DNA of 64,000 nucleotides from Hofstenia miamia. Its lineage: Eukaryota > Xenacoelomorpha > Acoela. The notes beneath the pieces are model-generated. The model saw only the letters and a program-made list of their open reading frames with translations. It did not search any database and had not been told where the DNA came from. The stretch is from the NCBI GenBank assembly GCA_004352715.1, contig SCFE01000009.1, forward strand, positions 724,806-788,805, read 5' to 3'. Below are positions 20,385-31,530 of the stretch, piece by piece; within the stretch, counting starts at the first letter, position 1; every line of letters starts with the position of its first letter. A program made the translations under genes and the position numbers.

Positions 20385-20911
20385 CTAGGTGGGCGCTGCC
20401 GTCAGCCGACTACTATTGGCGATGAAGACCCGAAAAGGTCGGCGGCGGCGCAGCCGGCTGTGCGACATTTTTAGAACTGGATGAAAGTGTATAATATTCC
20501 ATATAGAAACCCTATAGGGCCAATAGCCATGTAAAAACGGTATATGATGGAAGCAGTATTGTGCAGCTATCTATCTGCGAAAAGGTTCATGCCCTTACAG
20601 GCAATCCGATTAACAAGATATAACCTAAACTAAAATTTAATAAAAACAATAAAAAAAACTAAGACACATTTAATGCAATAAAAAACATAATAAAACCTAA
20701 TAAAAAAGGTTCGACGTTTGGGAGAATAACTAATCAATGTTAAACGTCACTATCACATCAAATACATTAAGAGCGGTTGCTTTTTTGACACGTTATTTTT
20801 GTCTAGATATAGCTTTAGTTGTCAGTCGGCTCAGACGCCTAAACGTTCGGGGCGGCTGGCTGACCTAAAACATGTCGGCAGCGGTGGCTCAGACGGCTGG
20901 CGCCCAGCTCT
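20385..20911. mobile_element. 527-bp GC-rich MITE with 8-bp target duplication
   Basis: AGTGTATT at 20377-20384 and 20912-20919 flank imperfect inverted ends: CTAGGTGGGCGCTGCCGTC on the left and AGAGCTGGGCGCCAGCCGTC (reverse complement) on the right. An 8-bp duplication suggests the hAT superfamily. The ends are markedly GC-rich; the middle (about 20500-20800) is AT-rich and non-coding. Confidence 0.6.
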
Positions 20912-21625
20912 AGTGTATTCCCAGCTGTGTTATATTTGAAATTCAAAAAATCCGAAAAACATGATTTTACTATTTTTCATGAGGATTTATCTACCATAAA
21001 ATTTGTTGTAGATTGAAATGGGCTGGTTTGCGGATGCAACATTAGAAACCCTTAGCAAATATGTCGCTCGTTTGTAGCTGATCAGGTGCTGTACCCAAAT
21101 GCAGGAGAAGTGAATTTTGCAATTTCTTACGCCGGTGAATGGAGCAAGCAAGACTAATTGGCGATGGCAGGGAAGAGGAATAGGCCGCGAGCTAGGACAA
21201 TGCAACAACATGAGTTTCTCCTAGTTCATCGTGAAGAAGATAACACATGCGCGAACTGCTCAATCGCATTCATGAAGTCCACTGGACAAAACTGGATGCA
21301 AATGCAAAGATGAAAGCGTTGATCCCTTTTTTCAGTGTTCCCAGTGCACATAGACTCCTTTTAACATTAGTTGGCAAAGCTTCTGTTAGATTTGAAATAT
21401 AAAACTTGTTGGTGTCCGAATTACCCCATTTTTCTTTTTTTCGGTAATCATCGTAGAAATTATACAGACGGATTTCTACAAGTCTTCGGGTTACAAGGTC
21501 ATTAGATATTGTAAATAACTCCCCATTTGCGGTTCATGTAGGATTATAGAATTATAGTATCAAAACAAATGACAAAAAAATTTTAAAACCCTCAAAAAGG
21601 TGTCCGAATTACCCATATTTTACAG
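20912..21625 (+). mobile_element. pogo/Tigger-like transposon tail, cassette B
   Basis: Nearly identical to 13499-14212, including the stop-interrupted zinc finger and the GGTGTCCGAATTACCC...TTTTACAG/TA end. The following 275 bases up to the 87-codon ORF are also shared with cassettes A and C. Confidence 0.5.
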
Positions 21626-21889
21626 TATTAAAAATAGTTAATAAATACATTTGTTTGACTCATAGTGAGCGATTTTTTTATGCCGGCCCGTAAATTTTCG
21701 CGCCATTCATTATTTAATCAATGACTGGAACATCAACGGCGCATTTGATTGCCCCGGACTGCGGGAAGTAGAAGAACATCATCACGGGAAGCGCGCGATA
21801 AAATGTTTCGAACGCAATTGATTATCAACGCTGCTCTTGATTAAGGCGCAATTAATGAAATTAATCAGAAACTGATTTGAAAATAAATG

Positions 21890-21897
21890 TATAAAAG
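21890..21897 (+). promoter_or_regulatory. TATA box, cassette B
   Basis: TATAAAAG three bases before the ATG at 21901, the same spacing as in cassette A. Confidence 0.45.
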
Positions 21898-21900
21898 GCT

Positions 21901-22164
21901 ATGAATCAACTAATGAAATCATTTGAAATGGTGCGCAAGCAGAAGAAAGCTCCTAGTAATTTTATTACTATAGAAAACCTTGGCTTAGAGCAGCGACAGA
22001 CACATACCTTTGCGTCTACATCACCAAATAAGAAGATGCCCTACTTATCTTCGGCTAGTATATTTTTGCCTAAGCCCAGTGGGAAAATTCAACCCGTGGA
22101 TGACACCATATTTATTCCTAACTTATGCTCGTGCGATGACCTTCCCGAGCTCTTTTCTATTTAA
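21901..22164 (+). CDS. 87-codon HMG-less paralogue, cassette B
   Basis: Differs from the cassette A copy by one residue that I can see (FASTSP for FASISP). The same in-frame loss of the HMG box and the same TATA spacing are present. It is followed at 22552 by an HMG-box pseudogene of the full-length form, so the short and long forms lie side by side. Confidence 0.55.
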   Translation: MNQLMKSFEMVRKQKKAPSNFITIENLGLEQRQTHTFASTSPNKKMPYLSSASIFLPKPSGKIQPVDDTIFIPNLCSCDDLPELFSI

Positions 22165-22551
22165 TGATGCTTCATCTCATCTTACCAACACATTTGCCAC
22201 AGTTAATTCAGCTCTTTTTAGAGCTATTCATTTAAATCAAAGCAGTATAATTGTTTATTAAAAGTTTCTATTTATATACTTTGCAATTTGTAGTAGCATA
22301 GGGAATTTATATAGTAGTTTTCACTACATTTTCAAAATTAGAAAACTTAATCTTAGTATTTCATTTTTTGAAAACGAAACAGATTTGAAATTAATGCCAA
22401 AATAATATCAAAATTGACTATTAAGAAATCAGTTGTAGTGTTCATCTAAGCTTGAAAATTTTTATCACCAACTTTGCTGAATGCGTGCAGTTTTCCTCTG
22501 GTGTTGAAGGCTACGCATCAACTAACGAAATCATTTGAAATGGGGTTTTTA

Positions 22552-23037
22552 ATGAAACTTGCATCTTTGTCGTCTAACGACGAACACATCAAGCGACCAT
22601 TGAATCCTTTATGATTTCGTCAAGAGAACGGCGACAAGAAATCTCCCAGAGGAATGCATCATTAAATCATGCAAGTTGAGCAAGTTACTTGGGGCAGAGT
22701 GGAAACGATTCCCGAAGAATGAAATTGCAACATATTATAAAAAGGCCAGAATTTTAAAGGCAAAGCATAGAATAGCCAATCCCTCATATCAATTTTGACC
22801 CATAAGGAAGCGTAATCGAAAAAAGCCCCTAGTAATTTTATTACTTTAGAAGATATTCGCTTAGAGCAGAGACAGACACACACTTGTGTGTTCCTAACGA
22901 AGAAGACACCCTATTTATCTTCGGCGAACATTTTTCTTCCGAAATACAGTGGGAAATTCAGCAGACCGTGGATGACACGATATTTATGCCTGATCTATGC
23001 TCTTGATATCAGTTTCCAGAGATCTTTTCAATTTATT
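22552..23037 (+). pseudogene. HMG-box gene copy, cassette B
   Basis: Starts MKLASLSSNDEHIKRPLN, giving the N-terminus the 16.86-kb ORF lacks. One T is missing after the NPL/NAF codons (CCTTTATGATT), so TGA follows at once. This is the same deletion as in cassette C. In other frames the box continues (LLGAEWKRFPKNEIATYY) and the tail at 22888-23033 has further shifts. Upstream, 22518-22551 matches the MHRLTKSFEMV leader. No intact protein is possible. Confidence 0.65.
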
Positions 23038-23994
23038 GATACCTTATTAAATCTTGCTCTATACCTAATTCCGCTGTTTTTAGAGCTACTCATTTAAATC
23101 AAAACAGCATATTAAATCATATATTTATATACTTTTTCAAATTCTGGCATTAAATTTTGATTTCATTAATAATTTTTATTTTAATTTATATTTCATTTTC
23201 GAAATTAGAAAACTTAGTGGTAGCATTTCATCTTTTGAAAAGAGTTGCCATTAATAAAAAATATCTTGAACTGTATAAGTTTACATCGATAAATTATGAT
23301 TAAAACAATTTTGGCGTTGGTATGCAAATGGCATTCAATCGAATCAAATTAAATGGTTATTGCTGGTTGAAATAAAAATATAATCGATCAAAACTTATCA
23401 TTATTATATGATATCTTATGTTGTTCAAATGAAGTGTTATACCAAGGGATGATGCCAGGCATCTACTTTTAGCAGGAGATGCTGTTAATTGTAACAGCAT
23501 AATGATGCTGTCAACAGTTAATGAAATTGGTTTCAACCAACAAAGAACTTTTCTGCTATATTTTGCATTTTCGAGGAATATAAGTAGGGCCTTGCGAGTA
23601 CACTAAATTTCGAATGGGTCAAGTCAACTTGAGTTTTGTTGATTTGATATTGAATAGTGCAGTTTATGTTTGCTTCACTGAAAATAATAATATATTTTTC
23701 TATTTGAAAAACTTTTCTGGAAATTTTTTCAGTCATTCAGATAGAGCCATGTGGTCTATCGATGATCATTGCTAACATCAAGATTTTAGAATTTTTGATA
23801 TTGCGTTGGTAGTCCCTTCAAGCTGATTGGATTGGTTTGATTATTTTAAACAAACAGTTTCATTTCCTCGAAGAAGATATTTTAAAACTTCATTAGCAAT
23901 GGTCGGAATTCCAAGTTGGCTGTCAAGCTTCACACTTTATTTAAGTGATATTTGATAGGTATTCCTTTCCTTAATTCAATAACATCAACATTGA
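23038..23994. other. Cassette B flank, non-coding
   Basis: 23038-23270 is shared with cassette C (30064-30310). From 23685 it is shared with 17328 onward. The stretch between is AT-rich with no supported gene. Confidence 0.4.
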
Positions 23995-25497
23995 TTGCTT
24001 AATCTATATCTATATACAATAATTACCAATTACACATTCTTAGTCAATTACAAATGTAACTGATAGAATTTAATTTTTCATTCTTGGAAAGCAGTTGGAT
24101 ATTTAATAATGACTTTAAAATTATGATATTGATAGCTTATGTGCGTAAACAAGACTCCACATTCGAAATCCGACTCGACTCTAATTTTAAGAAACTGATC
24201 GGAATTATTGAATGCTTCAATTGAATATGCTATATTAGAAAACTTTAGTTGAAAATAATGGATAACATATTGATGTTCTCACTAAATGAAGTTGTTCTGG
24301 TGATGTTAGTATTGTATCCAAATGGGATTTGTTGACCATCTTTCAAATTGGTGAAGAAGTTAATTCTATTTTTATGTCAGTTTTAATTTTTCTTAATTTT
24401 ATCTTGGATTTTAATATAGCAAAAGTTGTGAGCATATAAGTTAACCTTCTGTCAATCCACAAATATATCTTCGATTCCGAATTGAACTTGATAGTCAATG
24501 TTTTTTAGTTTCTGAGTAGGAATCTTGTTGTATTAGGTCACTTAGGAACAAATGAAATTCAAGTTTGTACATTCACTGAATTTTTTGTCCAAATTAGGAA
24601 TTTGTTCTAATTAGTGCATGGGTCGAAAGCAGCAACTTGTTCACGAAGAAATCTTAAACTATATTGTACACATTTGAATGATAAGTAAACAACATTTCTA
24701 AAAATTCAAATCTGAAATATTTTTCGAATCCAAATGAATCACACCNTTGCTTAATCTATATCTATATACAATAATTACCAATTACACATTCTTAGTCAAT
24801 TACAAATGTAACTGATAGAATTTAATTTTTCATTCTTGGAAAGCAGTTGGATATTTAATAATGACTTTAAAATTATGATATTGATAGCTTATGTGCGTAA
24901 ACAAGACTCCACATTCGAAATCCGACTCGACTCTAATTTTAAGAAACTGATCGGAATTATTGAATGCTTCAATTGAATATGCTATATTAGAAAACTTTAG
25001 TTGAAAATAATGGATAACATATTGATGTTCTCACTAAATGAAGTTGTTCTGGTGATGTTAGTATTGTATCCAAATGGGATTTGTTGACCATCTTTCAAAT
25101 TGGTGAAGAAGTTAATTCTATTTTTATGTCAGTTTTAATTTTTCTTAATTTTATCTTGGATTTTAATATAGCAAAAGTTGTGAGCATATAAGTTAACCTT
25201 CTGTCAATCCACAAATATATCTTCGATTCCCAATTGAACTTTTATATTGGATTCCGAATCGAATTTGAGAGTCTATGTTCTTCGTTTCTGAGTCCGAATC
25301 TTACTGTTTTAGGTCACTTAGGAATGAATAAAATTCAAATTTCTACATTCACTGGATTTTTGCCCAAATTAGGGTAGAAAGCAGCAACTTGTTCACGAAG
25401 AAATCTTAAACTATATTGTACACATTTGAATGATAAGTAAACAACATTTCTAAAAATTCAAATCTGAAATATTTTTCGAATCCAAATGAATCACACC
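23995..25497. repeat. 751-bp direct duplication around the single N at 24746
   Basis: 23995-24745 and 24747-25497 are both 751 bp. The first 480 or so bases and the last 110 are the same, but the middle differs: the second copy carries a stretch (TATTGGATTCCGAATCGAAT...) that also occurs at 30360 in cassette C. Equal lengths and a one-N join suggest unmerged contig ends; the divergent middle suggests two alleles or cassette copies. Confidence 0.75.
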
Positions 25498-25659
25498 TGA
25501 TCAAAGTCAATTAACCAAGCGCATACAGAAAACATGATGATGCCAGCAGATTGAATAATTAAAACAACCCTCTTAGTAAACAAAAAATTAAATTTTCTGA
25601 AAATGATGCTGCTATAGTTGTTCAAAGTGAAAATCAATTCAAATTATGCCTGACTAGGG

Positions 25660-27068
25660 GTTTTGATAGTGATCAAAAGTATTGCAACACTATGTGTAAC
25701 ATTCATCTATTTGGTCTTTAGAGATGTATTTTCATTAGATTCAGTCAAAGACCTACAGAAAGTTTACTTTCAACCTTACATTGCACATAAATATCTAATA
25801 CATACTTGATTGCAGTCGCTAGCTTATCATTTATAAGCACTTTGCAAGGCATGGACATCAGTAAAATTCAGCTCCCGAAGAAAGCTCAGCATCCACATCC
25901 ACAGTCAGCGGGATTATTAAACATTCAAAATTTGAATTCAATGTCGCAGTTATGCAAAAATGTCGGCGTCCATAAAAAAACAGTTTGTGCGAAATTGACT
26001 ATCACAAGATTTCAAAATCAAATGTAAAGTAAACTGCTATCCACCCTTGTCAAGCCTGTGCACAAGGAAACTCCGTCAATGCAGCCAATTCCATCGAATT
26101 CTTAGCAAATGTGAAATTGCTGACAGAATTTCTGCCAAGAAACCAAAGCAAACTGAAAAACAATAGTTTTATCGGCTTTGTTAGTACCAGAATAAAAAAC
26201 AATACAACTTTGGAATCAGAGCGAATTGTTTTCAGTGATGAAGCAAAAATACAATTACCTATTTTCCCAAATGGTGTTTGAGAGATTTCCACAATGCAAA
26301 ACACGTTGGTTCCAGCCAACCTTTACCAGTGGGACTCTTTGGAAGAGGCTCTAGTTTGGTTAATGCATTCATTAAGTTATCTTGAAAAAGAATGATTATT
26401 AAATTGGATTGGGGGTCTTCTATATAATATTATATAAAAAAACCTTTAGTGGACTCAACTTTTAATGAACAAGCTAGAATTTTGTTAGAGAAATTTCTTA
26501 GTGAAATGAAATTGTGTTACTGGCAGTGGGGCCTGCACAGTCACCGAATTTAATCATAATTGACCATATTTGCTCTCTTCTGAAGCAAGTTGTCAATGAT
26601 CACCAATCTTTCACAAATTTGGGCCTTTTCCAAAAACAAAACTTTACAAAATCCGTTTTGAAATAATTGTCAAAGTGTACTATTGTTTCCCATGACAACT
26701 GGATCCTGTCATTTGGTCTAAGAGCTACTCAACAAAATATTGAATACCTTCATTTTAGTTATTTTTGTGTACATTATGAACTTAGTTAAGACTGTTTCCA
26801 GAGTAGCTTTTTAACTACTATTATAACCCCATAACTTCAAGTGTTGCAATACTTTTACGCAACATCGATTTCTCAATTACTGTCAATTAACATTAAACAT
26901 ATTACATTACCAGTTAATAATGACTTGAAAAGCATGTTTTAAAGTCCTATGACTCTAGTAAATGTCCTTGTAATGATTAAAAAAAAGTACAATTCAAATA
27001 GAGCCCAATTCAAATTGAGCTTAATTATACTTTATCATTTTGTTGCAATACTTTTGAGCAGAACTGCA
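25660..27068 (+). mobile_element. Tc1-like element with decayed transposase, cassette B
   Basis: The left end carries GATCAAAAGTATTGCAACAC. The right end reads, on the minus strand, GTTCTGCTCAAAAGTATTGC, directly followed by TA at 27069. The plus-strand interior has a Tc1-type N-terminus (DISKIQLPKKAQ ... MSQLCKNVGVHKKTVCAKL, 25852-26027, helix-turn-helix-like) and, after several stops, VFSDEAKIQLPIF, the box with the second catalytic Asp. No intact transposase remains. The first half is duplicated at 30.76-31.53 kb. Confidence 0.7.
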
Positions 27069-27684
27069 TATTTGATGAAAATTAAATTGTAATCTACATT
27101 TACAGCTACATAGAATGAATTTCATATAAATTTTTAGCTTTGAGCTCTTTATTTACATTTTTCTACCTGAAAGTATCATTTTCACTATTTAAGTATTTTT
27201 TAAATTCTGTATCTAATTCTTAGATTCACAATTTGTACTACATTTCACGTGGAATGTTTAAATATCCATGCACAGGATTATATGTGAATTGCTCTAAATA
27301 GTTATTTCTGATTCAGATATTAGTGGGCTAATTCCAAATAGAAAAGGTGTACTTGGTCTTATCAGATTCATTAAGTTTATTTAATTTTCCTGAATAATTT
27401 TTTGAATGTACACCTCTTGTAATTTCAAAGAACAATCATGTTTTCTTGAAAGATCATATGTATTTTAATAGGCTATAATATTAATTTTTATTACAAATTT
27501 GGAGGAGTAAATTTTAGTGACACTGTTCTGAGATTGGCTAGAACTTACTTCACAGATAATGTTGAAATGTTGTACATCTGAGATGGGCGAAAGGGAAAGA
27601 AGGCTTTCCATGGATGCTATCTAGCTCAAACTATTTTGGTTTTATAATTTTTTAAGGAATTATATTTTATTTTAGTTGTTACAG
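27069..27684. other. Non-coding AT-rich sequence
   Basis: No gene, RNA or repeat is recognised between the Tc1 terminus and the gene-like exons of cassette C. Confidence 0.4.
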
Positions 27685-28088
27685 CAGGGAAGGATTGAAG
27701 CATTCTGATGCAGATCGCAGGATTAAGGAATAGTTAAAGCATTGTAAAGAACGCTTGCCTTTAAACAAGAGGTAATTTTTTCTTTTCATACTTCAATACA
27801 TTTCTTATTTTAGCGGTTTAATCGCTCTGGTTAGTAGTAGTTGTTCATGTGCATTTTTTTTCTTTGTAGTTTTAAATCGTGAATGTGATATTAAAAAATT
27901 AAGTTTTAGTCGTTTTTTGATAAATTAGCCTCGCACATTGTCAGTAGCTCCGTTTTAATACATTTAATTGAAATTGTTAGTATTTTTAACTAATATATTT
28001 CAACTGTTTTATTTTAGGGAACGTGAGAGCTAATTCTTTCTTCAATTGAATACTTATGTTGGTAAATGTATATGGTGTGTCTAATAAA
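27685..28088 (+). pseudogene. Possible two-exon gene 3' end, cassette C
   Basis: Exon-like 27685-27771 reads REGLKHSDADRRIKE, a stop where cassette A has Trp, then LKHCKERLPLNK, with a GTAATT donor. The acceptor is at 28016-28017 and the second exon meets a stop after four codons. AATAAA is at 28083-28088. Counterpart of 14892-15248: this copy keeps the donor but has a broken second exon. Confidence 0.3.
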
Positions 28089-28159
28089 GATCCGGACTTG
28101 CAAACAGAAAAAAAAATATAATAATTAGCTATTGGTTGCACAATAACCAATGGCAGAAT

Positions 28160-28660
28160 AGAAAACTATTGGCGATGGCAGGGAAGAGGAATAGGCCGCG
28201 GACTAGGACAATGCAAAACATGAGTTTCTCCTAGTTCATCATCTTCAAGTGAGGAAGATAACACATGAGCAAACTGCTCAGTCGCATTCATGAAGTCCAC
28301 TGGAATGGACTGGATGCAATGTGTAACATGTGCTTATTGGTTCTGTAGCAAATGCAAAGATGGAAGCGTTGATCACTTTTTTCAGTGTGCCTAGTGCGCA
28401 TAGACTCCTTTTAACATTAGTTGGCAACGCTTCTGTTAGATTTTAAATATGAAACTCGTTGGTGTCCGAATTACCCCATTTTTCTTTTTTTCGGTACCCC
28501 CGTAGAAATTATACAAGTCTTCAGGTTACCAGGTCATTAGATATTGTAAATAACGCCCGATTTTCGGTTCATGTAGGATTATAGAATTATAGTATCAAAA
28601 CAAATAACAAAAAAATTAAAAAACCCTCAAAAATGTGTCCGAATTACCCATATTTTACAG
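28160..28660 (+). mobile_element. pogo/Tigger-like transposon tail, cassette C
   Basis: This copy keeps 32 bases lost from the others, so the zinc finger reads DWMQCVTCAYWFCSKCKDGS and FFQCA, close to the WIQC..C..W.H..C block of jerky/pogo-group C-termini. CANC is interrupted by a stop. It ends GTGTCCGAATTACCC...TTTTACAG/TA. Confidence 0.55.
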
Positions 28661-28908
28661 TATTAAAAATAGTTAATTAATACATTTGTTTGACTGATAG
28701 TCAGCGATTTTTTTATGCCAGCTCATTCATTATTTAATCAATGACTGTCGATTATCAACGGCGCTCTTGATTGCCGTCGGACTGCGGGAAGTAGAAGACC
28801 GCCATCGCGGGAAGCGCACGATAAAATGTTGCGAACGCAATTGATTATCAACGCTGGTCTTGATTAAGGCGCAATTAATGAAATTAATCAGCAGCTGATT
28901 TGAAAATG

Positions 28909-28916
28909 TATATAAG
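28909..28916 (+). promoter_or_regulatory. TATA box, cassette C
   Basis: TATATAAG three bases before the ATG at 28920. The base change from TATAAAAG keeps a TATA consensus. Confidence 0.4.
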
Positions 28917-28919
28917 GCT

Positions 28920-29183
28920 ATGAATCAACTAATGAAATCATTTGAAATGGTGCGCAAGCAGAAGAAAGCTCCTAGTAATTTTATTACTATAGAAAACCTT
29001 GGCTTAGAGCAGCGACAGACACATACCTTTGCGTCTATATCACCAAATAAGAAGATGCCCTACTTGTCTTCGGTTAGCATTTTTTTGCCTAAGCCCAGTG
29101 GGAAAATTCAACCCGTGGATGACACCATATTTATTCCTAACTTATGCTCGTGCGATGACCTTCCCGAGCTCTTTTCTATTTAA
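28920..29183 (+). CDS. 87-codon HMG-less paralogue, cassette C
   Basis: Same protein as at 14492 apart from one visible residue (SSVSIF for SSASIF). Intact frame, same upstream block, same missing HMG box. The full-length pseudogene follows at 29540. Confidence 0.55.
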   Translation: MNQLMKSFEMVRKQKKAPSNFITIENLGLEQRQTHTFASISPNKKMPYLSSVSIFLPKPSGKIQPVDDTIFIPNLCSCDDLPELFSI

Positions 29184-29539
29184 TGATGCTTCATCTCATC
29201 TTACCAACACATTTGCCACAGTTAATTCAGCTCTTTTTAGAGCTATTCATTTAAATCAAAGCAGTATATTTGTTTATTAAAAGTTTCTATTTATATACTT
29301 TTCAATTTGTATAAGTATATTTTTATATAGTAGTTTTCACTACATTTTCAAAATTAGAAAACTTAATCTTAGTATTTCATTTTTTGAAAACGAAACAGAT
29401 TTGAAATTAATGCCAAAATAATATCAAAATTGACTATTAAGAAATCAGTTGTAGTGTTCATCTAAGCTTGAAAATTTTTATCACCAACTTTGCTGAATGT
29501 TTGTGAGATGCGTGCAGTTTTCCTCAGGTGTTGAAGGCT

Positions 29540-30063
29540 ATGCATCGACTAACGAAATCATTTGAAATGGTGTTCTTAATGAAACTTGCATCTTTGTCGT
29601 CTAACGACGAACACATCAAGCGACCATTGAATGCTTTATGATTTCGTCAAGAGAAAGTCGCCAAGAAATCTCCCAGAGGAATGCATCATTAAATCATGCG
29701 AGTTGAGCAAGTTACTTGCGGCAGAGTGGAAACGCTTCCCGAAGAATGAAATTGCAACATATTATGAAAAGGCCAGAATTTTAAAGGCAAAGCATAGAAT
29801 AGCCAATCCATTGTATCAATTTAGACCCATAAGGAAGCGTAATCGAAAAAAGCTCCTAGTAATTTTATTACTTTAGAAGATCTTCGCTTAAAGCAGAGAC
29901 AGACACACGCTTGTGGTTCCTAACGAAGAAGGCCCCCTATTTATCTTCGGCGAACATTTTTCTTCCGAAATACAGTGGGAAATTTCAGCAGCCAGTGGAT
30001 GACACGGTATTTATGCCTGATCTATGCTCTTGCGATCAGCTTCCAGAGATCTTTTTAATTTAG
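29540..30063 (+). pseudogene. HMG-box gene copy, cassette C
   Basis: Best guide to the ancestral gene. From ATG 29540: MHRLTKSFEMVFLMKLASL, SSNDEHIKRPLNA, then a one-base deletion gives a stop at TGA. In the next frame the HMG box resumes (RQEISQRNASLNHA), and after another shift it continues LLAAEWKRFPKNEIATYYEK and KHRIANPLYQFRPIRKRN. The tail is broken again after THAC. The deletion after the NA codons is shared with cassette B, so the gene died before these copies separated, or one was converted by the other. Confidence 0.65.
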
Positions 30064-30354
30064 TGATGCCTTAACAAATCTTGCCCTATACATAATTCCG
30101 CTGTTTTTAGAGGTACTCATTTAAATCAAAACAGCATATTAAATCATATATTTATATACTTTTTCAAATTCTGGCATTAAATTTTTCTTTCATTAATAAT
30201 TTTTATTTTAATTTTTATTTCATTTTCAAAATTAGAAAACTTAATGGCAGTATTTCATCTTTTGAGAATGAAAGTTGATATTAATGACAAAAAATATCTT
30301 AAACTGTTAACTTTTTAGTAGTGTGTGTATATAAGTACACCTTCTGCCAATTCA
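30064..30354. other. Cassette C flank
   Basis: 30064-30310 matches 23038-23270. It then jumps to sequence that in cassette B lies about 1.9 kb further on, so cassette C carries an internal deletion relative to B. No coding sequence. Confidence 0.45.
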
Positions 30355-31530
30355 CAAATTTATATTGGATTCCGAATCGAATTTGAGAGTCTATGTTCTT
30401 CGTTTCTGAGTCCGAATCTTACTGTTTTAGGTCACTTAGGAATGAATAAAATTCAAATTTCTACATTCACTGGATTTTTGCCCAAATTAGGGTAGAAAGC
30501 AGCAACTTGTTCACGAAGAAATCTGAAACTATACTGTACACATTTGAATGCTACGTAAACAATATTCCTAAAAATTCAAATCTAAAATATTTTTCGAATC
30601 CAAATGAATCACACCTGATCAAAGTCAATTAACCAAGCGCATACAGAAAACATGATGGTGCCAGCATCGTAAATAATTAAATAAGAAATTAAATTTTCTG
30701 AAAATGATGCTGCTATAGTTGTTCAAAGTGAAAATCAATTCAAATTATGCCTGACTAGGGGTTTTGATAGTGATCAAAAGTATTGCAACACTATGTGTAA
30801 CATTCATCTATTTGGTCTTTAGAGATGTATTTTCATTAGATTCAGTCAAAGACCTACAGAAAGTTTACTTTCAACCTTACATTGCACATAAATATCTAAT
30901 ACATACTTGATTGCAGTCGCTAGCTTATCATTTATAAGCACTTTGCAAGGCATGGACATCAGTAAAATTCAGCTCCCGAAGAAAGCTCAGCATCCACATC
31001 CACAGTCAGCGGGATTATTAAACATTCAAAATTTGAATTCAATGTCGCAGTTATGCAAAAATGTCGGCGTCCATAAAAAAACAGTTTGTGCGAAATTGAC
31101 TATCACAAGATTTCAAAATCAAATGTAAAGTAAACTGCTATCCACCCTTGTCAAGCCTGTGCACAAGGAAACTCCGTCAGTGCAGCCAATTCCATCGAAT
31201 TCTTAGCAAATGTGAAATTGCTGACAGAATTTCTGCCAAGAAACCAAAGCAAACTGAAAAACAATAGTTTTATCGGCTTTGTTAGTACCAGAATAAAAAA
31301 CAATACAACTTTGGAATCAGAGCGAATTGTTTTCAGTGATGAAGCAAAAATACAATTACCTATTTTCCCAAATGGTGTTTGAGAGATTTCCACAATGCAA
31401 AACACGTTGGTTCCAGCCAACCTTTACCAGTGGGACTCTTTGGAAGAGGCTCTAGTTTGGTTAGTGCAAGCATTACGTTATCTTGAAAGAGAATGATAAT
31501 TGAATTAGATTTGGGTCTTCTATATAATAT
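30355..31530 (+). mobile_element. Second copy of the Tc1-like element, truncated, cassette C
   Basis: 30355-31530 matches 25240-26437 with a constant offset of 5101 through the coding part. The left terminal repeat is at about 30760-30792. The match stops near 31530, so the right half and right terminus are missing. The same stops are present, so the copy was already dead when duplicated. Confidence 0.75.

Noticed and set aside
20705-20720. GGTTCGA as a possible tRNA B-box
   Set aside because: No acceptor or anticodon arms could be paired around it.
26050-31420. Two identical 89-codon minus-strand frames (26050, 31151)
   Set aside because: Antisense shadows of the Tc1 transposase box with FSDEAKIQL; no independent evidence.
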